A stretch of DNA of 64,000 bases from Sphingopyxis sp. JAI108 (GTDB lineage: Bacteria > Pseudomonadota > Alphaproteobacteria > Sphingomonadales > Sphingomonadaceae), in contig NZ_JACCCJ010000002.1 of assembly GCF_013410105.1 (NCBI RefSeq), positions 642,001 through 706,000 on the forward strand, in the 5' to 3' direction. The first letter of the stretch is position 1. Each line of letters opens with the position of its first letter. Made by a program: the position numbers and the translations under genes. The notes beneath the pieces were generated by a model that made no database searches, had not been told where the DNA came from, and worked only from the letters and a program-made list of their open reading frames with translations. Positions 57,321 through 64,000 of this stretch are shown in pieces.

Positions 57321-59609
57321 TTATGCGGTGCGGTTATGGGGGAGCGCGGTAAGGGTCGCGGTAAGTTCGGAAAACAATTGCGGTTTTCCAAGATGATAAC
57401 CCTGGCCGACATCGCAGCCGAGGCTGGCGAGCAGCGCCATGGTTTCGGCATCCTCGATGCCTTCGGCGACCGCGACGGCGCCGAGCCGATGCGCGAGGTC
57501 GATCGTCGATTTAACAACTTCGAGGTTCCGCTGCGAATCGCGCATCGTCATCACGAATCGCTTGTCGATCTTGATTTCGTCGGCTTCGATCTCGGTCAGA
57601 TATTCGAGGTTCGACTGACCGGTGCCATAATCGTCGATCGACAGGCGAATGCCCGTCCGGCGAAGCTGCGCGAGCGTCTGGCGCGCCTGACGGCTGTTTT
57701 CGATCTGCGCGGTTTCGGTGATCTCGATCGTCAAAACCTCGGGCGGCAGGTGATGCGCGGTCAGCATCACGCGGATCGTGCCGACAAGATCGCTATGGTC
57801 GAGCAGGCTCGCCGACAGGTTGACCGACATGTTGATATGGAGGCCGCGCTCGCGCAGCTGCGCCGCCGAACGGATCGCCTGGTCCATCACGAACAGGGTG
57901 AGGCGATAGATGTCCTGGCTCTTTTCGGCCTGGACGATGAATTCGTCGGGCGGGATGGGCCCGCGCGTCGGATGCGTCCAGCGCGCGAGCGCCTCGACCC
58001 CGACGAGCCGGTTCGTCGCGATTTCATACTGCGGCTGGAAGGCGACCCAGATGTCGCCGCCGGTCAGCGCATCCTCGAGCTGCGAGTGGAAGGAGAGCTG
58101 CCAGCCGGCGTCTTCCTTTTGGCGCGAGGTATATTTGGTCCACAGCGCACGCGTGCGGATTGCACGTTCGGCTGCAACGAGCGCCGCGGCGAGGCGCTGC
58201 GCGTTCGACCCTTCGAACTCGTCATTGACCCCGAAGGCGATCGCGACATCGACGCGCAGCTCGCCGATCGTCAGCGGCGCGTTGAACAGCGCGGCGAGGC
58301 CCGCGAGCTGGCCTTCGATCTGGCTGTGCTGATAATAGGGCACAAGCCAGGCGAAGGTGCCGTCGAGATCGTGGTGGAGCGTCGTGCCCTGCGACGCGAG
58401 CTGAAGGCGTCGGGTGACCTGTTCGACGAGTTTGCCGATGCCGTCGCCGGGGATGAAGGCGGCGAGATCCTCGAAATTGACGACTTTGGCCGCAACGACA
58501 GTCGCGCTGCCGAACGCGGCCTGCGAACGCAGCGCCTCGAAATTGGGCAGGCCCGACACGGGATTCTCGCGCTGCGCCGAACGGCGGCGGCTGGTACGCG
58601 AGACATTTGCGCTGATCACCGCAGCGAGAAACAGCGAGGCCCCGACCGAGCTGCTGACCAGTATCGTCATCAGATAGATTTTGCTGGCGATCAGCCCAAT
58701 GGCGAGCACGGCCGTGATGATATTGAACCAGCGCGCGCGCCGGAAGGCGGCGGCGCCGAGGAGGCAGATCGCGGCGAATGCGAGGTGCGGAAGCCAGCCG
58801 ATGTCGACGGGCATGCCGCGTTTCAGCGTTTCGGCACCGATCACATGCACATAGGCGCCCGGCACGCGATCATGGCCCGGAAGATAGTGATTGTCCTGAT
58901 ATTCCGCCGCTGTCGGCGCGAAAATGACATCGCGTCCGGTAAGTTCGCGGGAAACCTTGCCCGACAGGACATCGCTGGCGCTATATTCGGTGATCGAACT
59001 CGTCCTGTAGGAATAGTCCAACGCATAAACCCCGGCTTCATTCGATCGCCGGTTCGCGAGCAACGACGAGAAGCTTGGAATGGCGCGTCCGTTCACGTCG
59101 AGCGTGATTGGTATCCGCCAAACCTGCCAGAGTTCATATTCCCAGCCGATACAGGCGATCTGAGCCGCCGAACCAAAGGCGGGACTGGGAAAGCGGGCCA
59201 GCTCGGAATCGCCGCTGCGCGCCGATTTCGCCGCGACCGCGAGGATGGCGCGCTCGCCCATCCGTTTCACCGCTGCGGTCAATGACGAAAAGTCGGCGTC
59301 CTTTTCGCGTCGATCATAGGTGAAATCGATAAACAGGCGTTTCGCGCCTGCCCCGTCGATTGCATCAACCAGCTGCGCGTGCCGGGTCATCGAAAAATCG
59401 CGACCGGCGACTTCGTCGAGAGTCCGGTCGTCGAGCGCAACCACGACGATGTCATTCGACACCGGCCGCCAAGCGATTCGGCCGATCGCGGCTTCGACCA
59501 CGCGATCAATCGGTTCACTGACCGCAGCCAATCCCACGACCAGGCTAAGAAGCACCGACAATAGGATGCTTCGCCAGCTGATGATCAGACTTTTGACCGG
59601 GATGGGCAC
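57321..59609 (-). CDS. CHASE2-GGDEF-EAL cyclic-di-GMP phosphodiesterase
   Basis: This 762-aa protein has an N-terminal membrane helix, a periplasmic CHASE2 sensor (about residues 20-265, with DRVVEAAIGRI, VVALDDRTLDEVAGRDFS), three transmembrane helices, a GGDEF-like domain with the loop LHHDLDGTFAW instead of GGDEF, and a complete EAL domain (VGVEALARWTHP, TETAQIENS, DDYGTGQSNLEYL, AEGIEDAE). The GGDEF is degenerate, so it most likely only breaks down c-di-GMP. The start is the GTG at 59609 with GGAG at 6 bp. Confidence 0.9.
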   Translation of the reverse strand: MPIPVKSLIISWRSILLSVLLSLVVGLAAVSEPIDRVVEAAIGRIAWRPVSNDIVVVALDDRTLDEVAGRDFSMTRHAQLVDAIDGAGAKRLFIDFTYDRREKDADFSSLTAAVKRMGERAILAVAAKSARSGDSELARFPSPAFGSAAQIACIGWEYELWQVWRIPITLDVNGRAIPSFSSLLANRRSNEAGVYALDYSYRTSSITEYSASDVLSGKVSRELTGRDVIFAPTAAEYQDNHYLPGHDRVPGAYVHVIGAETLKRGMPVDIGWLPHLAFAAICLLGAAAFRRARWFNIITAVLAIGLIASKIYLMTILVSSSVGASLFLAAVISANVSRTSRRRSAQRENPVSGLPNFEALRSQAAFGSATVVAAKVVNFEDLAAFIPGDGIGKLVEQVTRRLQLASQGTTLHHDLDGTFAWLVPYYQHSQIEGQLAGLAALFNAPLTIGELRVDVAIAFGVNDEFEGSNAQRLAAALVAAERAIRTRALWTKYTSRQKEDAGWQLSFHSQLEDALTGGDIWVAFQPQYEIATNRLVGVEALARWTHPTRGPIPPDEFIVQAEKSQDIYRLTLFVMDQAIRSAAQLRERGLHINMSVNLSASLLDHSDLVGTIRVMLTAHHLPPEVLTIEITETAQIENSRQARQTLAQLRRTGIRLSIDDYGTGQSNLEYLTEIEADEIKIDKRFVMTMRDSQRNLEVVKSTIDLAHRLGAVAVAEGIEDAETMALLASLGCDVGQGYHLGKPQLFSELTATLTALPHNRTA

Positions 59610-59723
59610 GCACGTCTCCAGCAATTGCCGGTCGCGTCTAGTCCCAGATGGTTATCATCGCGTTAATTATGAACGAAATCCTGCGAAGTCCGGCAAAGCG
59701 GAAATCGCAGGATTCCGGGCAGT

Positions 59724-61466
59724 TCAAGCGATTGCGGGCAGCGCTTCGAGCGCTGCGTCGCCCGCGAGCGCCGACGCCGCGAGCCCCGTCGCCGCCGGGA
59801 CGATCTGCTGAAGGTAGAAGCGCGTCGAGACGATCTTGGCTTCGAGAAAGGCGGCATCGCCGCCGCCTTCGTCGAGCGCGGCGCGCGCCGCCCTGTGCTG
59901 GATCGCCATCAACCAGCCGCACGTCGCCGTCGCGAGCATGGTGAGATAGGGGTAGCTGCCCGCGAGCCGGTCCGCCGTCGGCGCGTTCACCATCCAGTCG
60001 GTGACGGCTCGGCACGCATCGACGAGCTGCTGGAGTTCAGGGAAATCGGCGGCGCCGTGCGCGATGTCGTCGATCAGGCCGCGGACAAGGTCGCCGCCCG
60101 CCATGCCGAGCTTGCGTCCGACCAGATCGGCGGCCTGTATGCCGTTGGTGCCTTCATAGATCGGCGCGATACGCGCGTCGCGATAATGCTGCGCGGCGCC
60201 GGTTTCCTCGATGAAGCCCATGCCGCCATGGACCTGAATGCCGAGGCTCGCGACCTCGCAGCCGATGTCGGTGGCGTGCGCCTTGACCAGCGGGATCAAT
60301 ATGTCGGCGCGCATCGCGGCGGCTTCGTCGCCCAATTTGCCGAAATCGATCTGCGCCGCGGCATAATAGGTCAGCGCACGCGCCGCCTCGGTCTGCGCGC
60401 GCATGCGCCACAGCATCCGGCGCACGTCGGGGTGCCGGTCGATCGTGACGGGGTTGCGGTCGGGCGAGCCCGCGAGCGCCGATTGGACGCGCTCGGCGGC
60501 GAAGCGCTGCGCCTGTTGCGTCGCGCGCTCGCCGATCTGGATGCCCTGACAGCCGATCATCAGGCGCGCGTTGTTCATCATCACGAACATCGCGCGCATG
60601 CCGCCCATTTCGTCGCCGACGATTTCGCCGAGACAATCCTCGTCCTCGCCATAGACCATGACGGCGGTCGGCGAGCCGTGGATACCGAGCTTGTGCTCGA
60701 TCGAGGCGCAATGGACGCCGTTGCTGATCGTCGGATTGCCCTCCGCATCAAGGCGGTATTTGGGGACGAGGAAGAGCGAGATACCGCGCGTCCCCTCGGG
60801 AGCGCCGGGGGTGCGCGCGAGGACGAGGTGGACGATATTGTCGGTCAGGTCATGCTCGCCGAAGGTGATGAAGATTTTCTGGCCCTTGATCCGGTAGAGG
60901 CCCGCGTGCTCGCCCTCGGTGATCTTTTCGGCGGTCGAGCGGAGCGCGCCGACGTCGCTGCCCGCGGCGGGCTCGGTCAGGTTCATCGTGCCGTTCCACT
61001 CGCCGGTGATCAGCTTGGGAAGCCAGGTCTGGCGCTGTTCCTCGGTGCCATAGGCCATCAGCGCGTGGATCGCGCCCGGCGTCAGTATGCTGCAGAGCGA
61101 AAAGCCCATGTTGGCGCTGCCGAGCGCCTCGATCACCACGGTCGCGAGCGTGAAGGGCAGATCCTGCCCGCCATAGGCGCCGGGGCCGTCGATGCTGCCC
61201 CAGCCGGCCTCGACGAACTGTTGATAGGCCTGTTTGAAGCCCGGCGGCATGGTGACCTTGCCGTCCTGCCATTTGGGGTTCTGCGTGTCGCCGACGCGGT
61301 TGAGCGGCGCATAGACGTCGGCGGCGAATTCGCCGATGCCGGCGACGATCGCCTCGACCATGTCGGGGGTCGCGGCGGCGAAACGCTCGTGCTGCGCCAT
61401 GGCATCGACGCGCGCGATATGATTGAGGACGAAGAGCTGTTCGGTGGTGGGCGGTGTATAGGTCAT
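59724..61466 (-). CDS. Acyl-CoA dehydrogenase, long DmdC-like type
   Basis: This 580-aa flavoprotein oxidises an acyl-CoA to the 2-enoyl form. Motifs include LTEPAAGSDVGALRSTAEK for FAD binding, IKGQKIFITFGEHDL, HKLGIHGSPTAVMVY, and the catalytic Glu in IAPIYEGTNGIQAADL. The extra C-terminal domain (residues about 470-580) puts it with the long-form dehydrogenases such as DmdC. Substrate may be a short or branched acyl-CoA. It stands divergent from the Sua5 gene. Confidence 0.92.
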   Translation of the reverse strand: MTYTPPTTEQLFVLNHIARVDAMAQHERFAAATPDMVEAIVAGIGEFAADVYAPLNRVGDTQNPKWQDGKVTMPPGFKQAYQQFVEAGWGSIDGPGAYGGQDLPFTLATVVIEALGSANMGFSLCSILTPGAIHALMAYGTEEQRQTWLPKLITGEWNGTMNLTEPAAGSDVGALRSTAEKITEGEHAGLYRIKGQKIFITFGEHDLTDNIVHLVLARTPGAPEGTRGISLFLVPKYRLDAEGNPTISNGVHCASIEHKLGIHGSPTAVMVYGEDEDCLGEIVGDEMGGMRAMFVMMNNARLMIGCQGIQIGERATQQAQRFAAERVQSALAGSPDRNPVTIDRHPDVRRMLWRMRAQTEAARALTYYAAAQIDFGKLGDEAAAMRADILIPLVKAHATDIGCEVASLGIQVHGGMGFIEETGAAQHYRDARIAPIYEGTNGIQAADLVGRKLGMAGGDLVRGLIDDIAHGAADFPELQQLVDACRAVTDWMVNAPTADRLAGSYPYLTMLATATCGWLMAIQHRAARAALDEGGGDAAFLEAKIVSTRFYLQQIVPAATGLAASALAGDAALEALPAIA

Positions 61467-61517
61467 GGGCCGGGCACTTTGCTGGTGAATATCGTTGCGC
61501 GGGCGCTATAGCGCGGC

Positions 61518-62465
61518 ATGGCCCATGCCTCAAATCCCACACTCGTTCGCGCGTTCGATAGCGCTGCGATCGCCGAGGCGGCGGCGCTGATCGCGGCCGG
61601 GCAGCCGGTCGCGGTGCCGACCGAGACGGTCTACGGCCTCGCCGCCGATGCGCGGAGCGCCGACGGCGTCGCGCGGATTTATGCCGCGAAGGGGCGGCCC
61701 GATTTCAACCCGCTGATCGTCCATGTGCCGACGCTTGGCGTCGCCGAGACGCTGGGGCAGTTCGGACCCGTCGAGCGCGCGCTCGCGACGCGCTTCTGGC
61801 CGGGGCCGCTGACTTTGGTGGTGCCGCGAACGGCGGCCTGCCCGGTCGCCAGCATCGCGACGGCGGGGCTCGACACGATTGCGCTGAGGGTGCCGGGGCA
61901 TCGCGCGATGCAGGCTTTGCTCGCCGCATCGGGCGCGCCGCTCGCGGCGCCGAGCGCCAATGCGAGCGGGCGGGTGAGCCCGACCAGGGCTGAGCATGTG
62001 CTGGCGAGCCTTGACGGGCGGATCGCGCTGGTGATCGACGACGGGCCGACGAACGCGGGGGTCGAATCGACGATCGCGCGCGTGACGGACGGCGCGGTCG
62101 AGATATTGCGGCCGGGGCCGGTCACGGCGAAGATGCTCGCCGACGCGAGCGGCTTGCCCGCGAGGGGGGTGCAGGGATCGGAGATCGTCGCGCCGGGGAT
62201 GCTCGCGAGCCATTATGCGCCGGGGAAGCCGGTGCGGCTGGGGGCGGTGGCGTTCGCCGACGATGAGTTCGGAATCGGGTTCGGCGCGGTTCGGGGCGAT
62301 TATGACCTGAGCGCCGGGGCCGATCTGACGGAGGCGGCGGCGCGTCTGTTCGATGCGCTGCACGCGGGGGCAGCGAGCGCCAAGCCGAAGATCGCGGTGG
62401 CGGCGATCCCGGTCGAGGGGCTGGGCGCGGCGATTAATGACAGGCTGGCGCGGGCGGCGGTTTAA
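61518..62465 (+). CDS. L-threonylcarbamoyladenylate synthase (Sua5/YrdC)
   Basis: This 315-aa enzyme makes threonylcarbamoyl-AMP for the t6A modification of ANN-decoding tRNAs. The YrdC part shows AVPTETVYGLAADA, AAKGRPDFNPLIVHV and SANASGRVSPTRAEHVL; the additional C-terminal domain (APGMLASHYAPGKPVRLG) marks the longer Sua5 form. ATG 61518 gives MAHASNPTLVRAF. It diverges from the dehydrogenase gene with a 51-bp gap. Confidence 0.93.
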   Translation: MAHASNPTLVRAFDSAAIAEAAALIAAGQPVAVPTETVYGLAADARSADGVARIYAAKGRPDFNPLIVHVPTLGVAETLGQFGPVERALATRFWPGPLTLVVPRTAACPVASIATAGLDTIALRVPGHRAMQALLAASGAPLAAPSANASGRVSPTRAEHVLASLDGRIALVIDDGPTNAGVESTIARVTDGAVEILRPGPVTAKMLADASGLPARGVQGSEIVAPGMLASHYAPGKPVRLGAVAFADDEFGIGFGAVRGDYDLSAGADLTEAAARLFDALHAGAASAKPKIAVAAIPVEGLGAAINDRLARAAV

Positions 62466-62468
62466 GTC

Positions 62469-62565
62469 CCCCTCCCGCTTGCGGGAGGGGTTAGGGAAGG
62501 GCCTGTTTCGGCAACTCCCGATATCGACATGCCCTCCCCCGACCCCCTCCCAGAAATGGGAGGGG
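62469..62565. terminator. Two hairpins between Sua5 and the EamA gene
   Basis: Stem 1 has arms CCCCTCCCGC and GCGGGAGGGG (62469-62490); stem 2 has CCCCTCCCA-GAAA-TGGGAGGGG (62544-62565). They lie between converging genes, so they may end both transcripts, though no long T run follows. Confidence 0.65.
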
Positions 62566-62568
62566 AGA

Positions 62569-63471
62569 TTACGCCGCCGCAGGTTCGATCGGGTCGCCGT
62601 GCGGCGCCTTGCGCGCGACGATGAGGCAGGCGACGACGATCAGCAGCGCGCCGGCGAAGGTCGGCAGCGTCACCGCTTCGTCGAAAAAGAACCAGCCGAA
62701 CAGCATCGCCCAGAGGAAGCCGGTATATTCGGTGGTCGCGAGGATCTGGGTTTCGGCGCGGGCATAGGCCCAGCTCAGGAGCAGCAGCGAGGTGGTCGCG
62801 AGGATCGCGGCGCCAGCGATATTCGGGGCTTGCTCCGCGCCGGGAACGGCGAGGAACCAAGGCGCGCCGATGGCGAGGATCGCGGCGACGAAGAAATTCT
62901 GGAAAAAGGCGATTTCCATCGGCTCGGCCATCTTCGCCTGCCGCCGCGCGAGGATGAGGTTGTAGGCGTAGAAGATGGCCGACAGGAACACGGCGCCGAC
63001 GGCCAATAGAGCCTCGTCCGAATAATCGCTGCCGCCGAGCTTGCCCGCGACGATGACGATCACCCCGCACAGGCCGAGCGCCGAGGCGGCTATCGAGCGC
63101 GGGCCGATCTTTTCGCCCAGAAAGATCGCGGCCATATAGAGCGCCATCAGCGGCGCGACGAAGGCGAGCGCGATCGCCTCCGCCATCGGCAGCCGCGCGA
63201 GCGCCCAGAAGAAGCTGAGCGCCATGCCCGCGACGAACAGCGAGCGCCAGGCGTGGATTCGCATCGTCGCCTTGCCGGGCCATTTCGGGCGGCTGGCGAA
63301 ATAGAGCGCGCCCGCAAGGAGCGTGCCGGTGCCGGTGCGCCAGAGCACGGCGTTATACGCGCCGATGTCGATCGACAGCCCCTTCATCAGCACGTCCATC
63401 GCCGAAAAGGTCGCGATGCCCGCGCACGCGATCAGGAAGGGGAGGATGGGCGAGGGCGAATCGGGGCGCAT
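62569..63471 (-). CDS. EamA-type DMT family transporter
   Basis: This 300-aa protein has ten hydrophobic helices in two EamA repeats, each near 140 residues; the first has RTGTGTLLAGALYF and LPMAEAIALAFVAPLMALYMAAIFLGEKI, the second TEYTGFLWAMLFGWFFFDEAVTLPTFAGALLIVVACLIVARK, in parts. It probably exports a small metabolite. A repeat-rich gap follows. Confidence 0.9.
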   Translation of the reverse strand: MRPDSPSPILPFLIACAGIATFSAMDVLMKGLSIDIGAYNAVLWRTGTGTLLAGALYFASRPKWPGKATMRIHAWRSLFVAGMALSFFWALARLPMAEAIALAFVAPLMALYMAAIFLGEKIGPRSIAASALGLCGVIVIVAGKLGGSDYSDEALLAVGAVFLSAIFYAYNLILARRQAKMAEPMEIAFFQNFFVAAILAIGAPWFLAVPGAEQAPNIAGAAILATTSLLLLSWAYARAETQILATTEYTGFLWAMLFGWFFFDEAVTLPTFAGALLIVVACLIVARKAPHGDPIEPAAA

Positions 63472-63488
63472 GGTGGGGGCTTTATTCT

Positions 63489-63668
63489 ACCTTCTCCCTT
63501 GAGGGGAGAAGGATACGCAGCCTTGCCGCGAAGCGGTTAGGCGGAGTTGGATGAGGGTGAGCGGAGCAAAGCTCCGCGCGAGCCTATGGCTCGCATACCC
63601 CTCACCCAGCTTCGACTAGCCAGCAAGCTGGCAAGTCTTCGCATCCCTCTCCCCCAAGGGGAGAGGGT
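63489..63668. repeat. MITE-like inverted-repeat element with covarying hairpins
   Basis: The left end (CCTTCTCCCTTGAGGGGAGAAGG, described by its arms CCTTCTCCC and GGGAGAAGG) and the right end (CCCTCTCCCC / GGGGAGAGGG, 63645-63667) frame inner palindromes such as GCGGAGC-AAA-GCTCCGC (63561) and GCCAGC-AA-GCTGGC (63619). It lies between the EamA gene and the dehydrogenase gene. Confidence 0.75.
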
Positions 63669-63674
63669 TTGGCA

Positions 63675-64000
63675 CTATCGAAATGTCGCCTGCCCGGCAC
63701 CGTCGATGTTGAGCTTTTGCCCCGAGCAATAGCTGTTCGCATCGCTGACGAACCACACGACCGCCGCGGCGACATCGGCGGGGACGGCGACGCGGCCGAA
63801 GGGCATTTTGGTGTCGAGGTGATGGATGTCCGCATTGCCGGTGATCGCGCGCGAAAGCTTTTCGCCCATGTCGCTGACGGTGAGCGCGGGGGCGACGATG
63901 TTGACGCGGACGCCGTTCGCGAGTTCCTCCTTGGCGAGCGTGAGCGCGAGGGCTTCGCCCGCCGCTTTCGCCATCGTGTAGGGGGCGCCGTTCGGCGAGT
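63675..64000 (-). CDS. Short-chain dehydrogenase/reductase, C-terminal part
   Basis: The 5' part lies beyond the window. The visible end starts with PNGAPYTMAKAAGEALALTLA, which holds the catalytic YxxxK pair, then VNIVAPALTVSDMGEK for the cofactor-binding segment and SGQKLNIDGAGQATFR, the usual closing of this family. It should oxidise or reduce an alcohol/ketone with NAD(P). The stop lies beside the MITE-like element. Substrate unknown. Confidence 0.9.
   Translation of the reverse strand, partial: SPNGAPYTMAKAAGEALALTLAKEELANGVRVNIVAPALTVSDMGEKLSRAITGNADIHHLDTKMPFGRVAVPADVAAAVVWFVSDANSYCSGQKLNIDGAGQATFR

Noticed and set aside
57303..59285. 660-codon plus-strand frame
   Set aside because: It is antisense to the CHASE2-GGDEF-EAL gene.
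59895..61511. 538-codon plus-strand frame
   Set aside because: It is antisense to the acyl-CoA dehydrogenase gene.

Overview
The window is high-GC DNA from an alphaproteobacterium, most likely a sphingomonad close to Sphingopyxis. The clues are a SciP/DUF1153 cell-cycle protein, an ATP12-type F1-ATPase assembly chaperone, a class Ia ribonucleotide reductase with NrdR-like boxes, an Flp pilin, many short palindromic repeats and frequent GTG/TTG starts in GTGA/ATGA overlaps. The assignment is inferred from gene content, not from a database search. Both window edges cut genes: an acyl-CoA synthetase at the left and a short-chain dehydrogenase at the right.

Layout. 1-2081: fatty-acid/aromatic CoA genes (acyl-CoA synthetase, 2-hydroxychromene-carboxylate isomerase-like, crotonase). 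2078-5872 (minus): a tightly overlapped housekeeping operon (secreted nuclease, fluoride channel, RluA pseudouridine synthase, PaiB-like, small membrane protein, ATP12). 6060-8145: a complete IS1595-family element with 25-bp terminal inverted repeats, a perfect 8-bp target duplication and two passenger genes. 8201-13316: winged-helix regulator, CorA transporter, tRNA-Val, GFA enzyme, secreted amidohydrolase. 13389-16061: aconitase. 16343-18457: small accessory block (VapBC-like pair, Xre regulator, Abi_C-like protein). 18764-19775: helix-turn-helix gene carrying an embedded two-hairpin repeat, then an Flp pilin. 19920-29059 (minus): a catabolic operon with sensor kinase, fused 5-oxoprolinase/hydantoinase, DUF969 and DUF979 membrane proteins, DUF2891 and a LacI regulator, plausibly for uptake and hydrolysis of 5-oxoproline or a related cyclic amide.

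29229-36893: glutathione transferase, beta-propeller protein, a peptide cluster (48-aa peptide, strong hairpin, two cupin/HEAT-like proteins), LepA and a TPR protein. 36906-45971: regulators, GNAT, small lipoprotein, SciP, MnmA, a low-GC ankyrin lipoprotein, a DsbA-family protein and small proteins. 46103-50915: a phosphoethanolamine-transferase-like enzyme, small stress-type proteins and a second copy of the helix-turn-helix gene flanked by a 17-bp direct repeat. 51186-52749: a low-GC pair made of a nucleotidyltransferase and a 2H phosphoesterase. 53170-56599: nrdA, a small SPFH-like protein and nrdB. 57150-57212: a 20-codon mini-gene with its own ribosome site and terminator. 57321-64000: CHASE2-GGDEF-EAL protein, acyl-CoA dehydrogenase, Sua5, EamA transporter and the partial dehydrogenase.

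The best candidates for undescribed biology are the peptide plus paired cupin/HEAT cluster (31037-33141), the nucleotidyltransferase/2H pair (51186-52749), the two helix-turn-helix paralogues that share an identical 16-bp upstream motif (18694 and 50937), the passenger-carrying IS1595 element, and the 20-codon transcription unit at 57150-57212.
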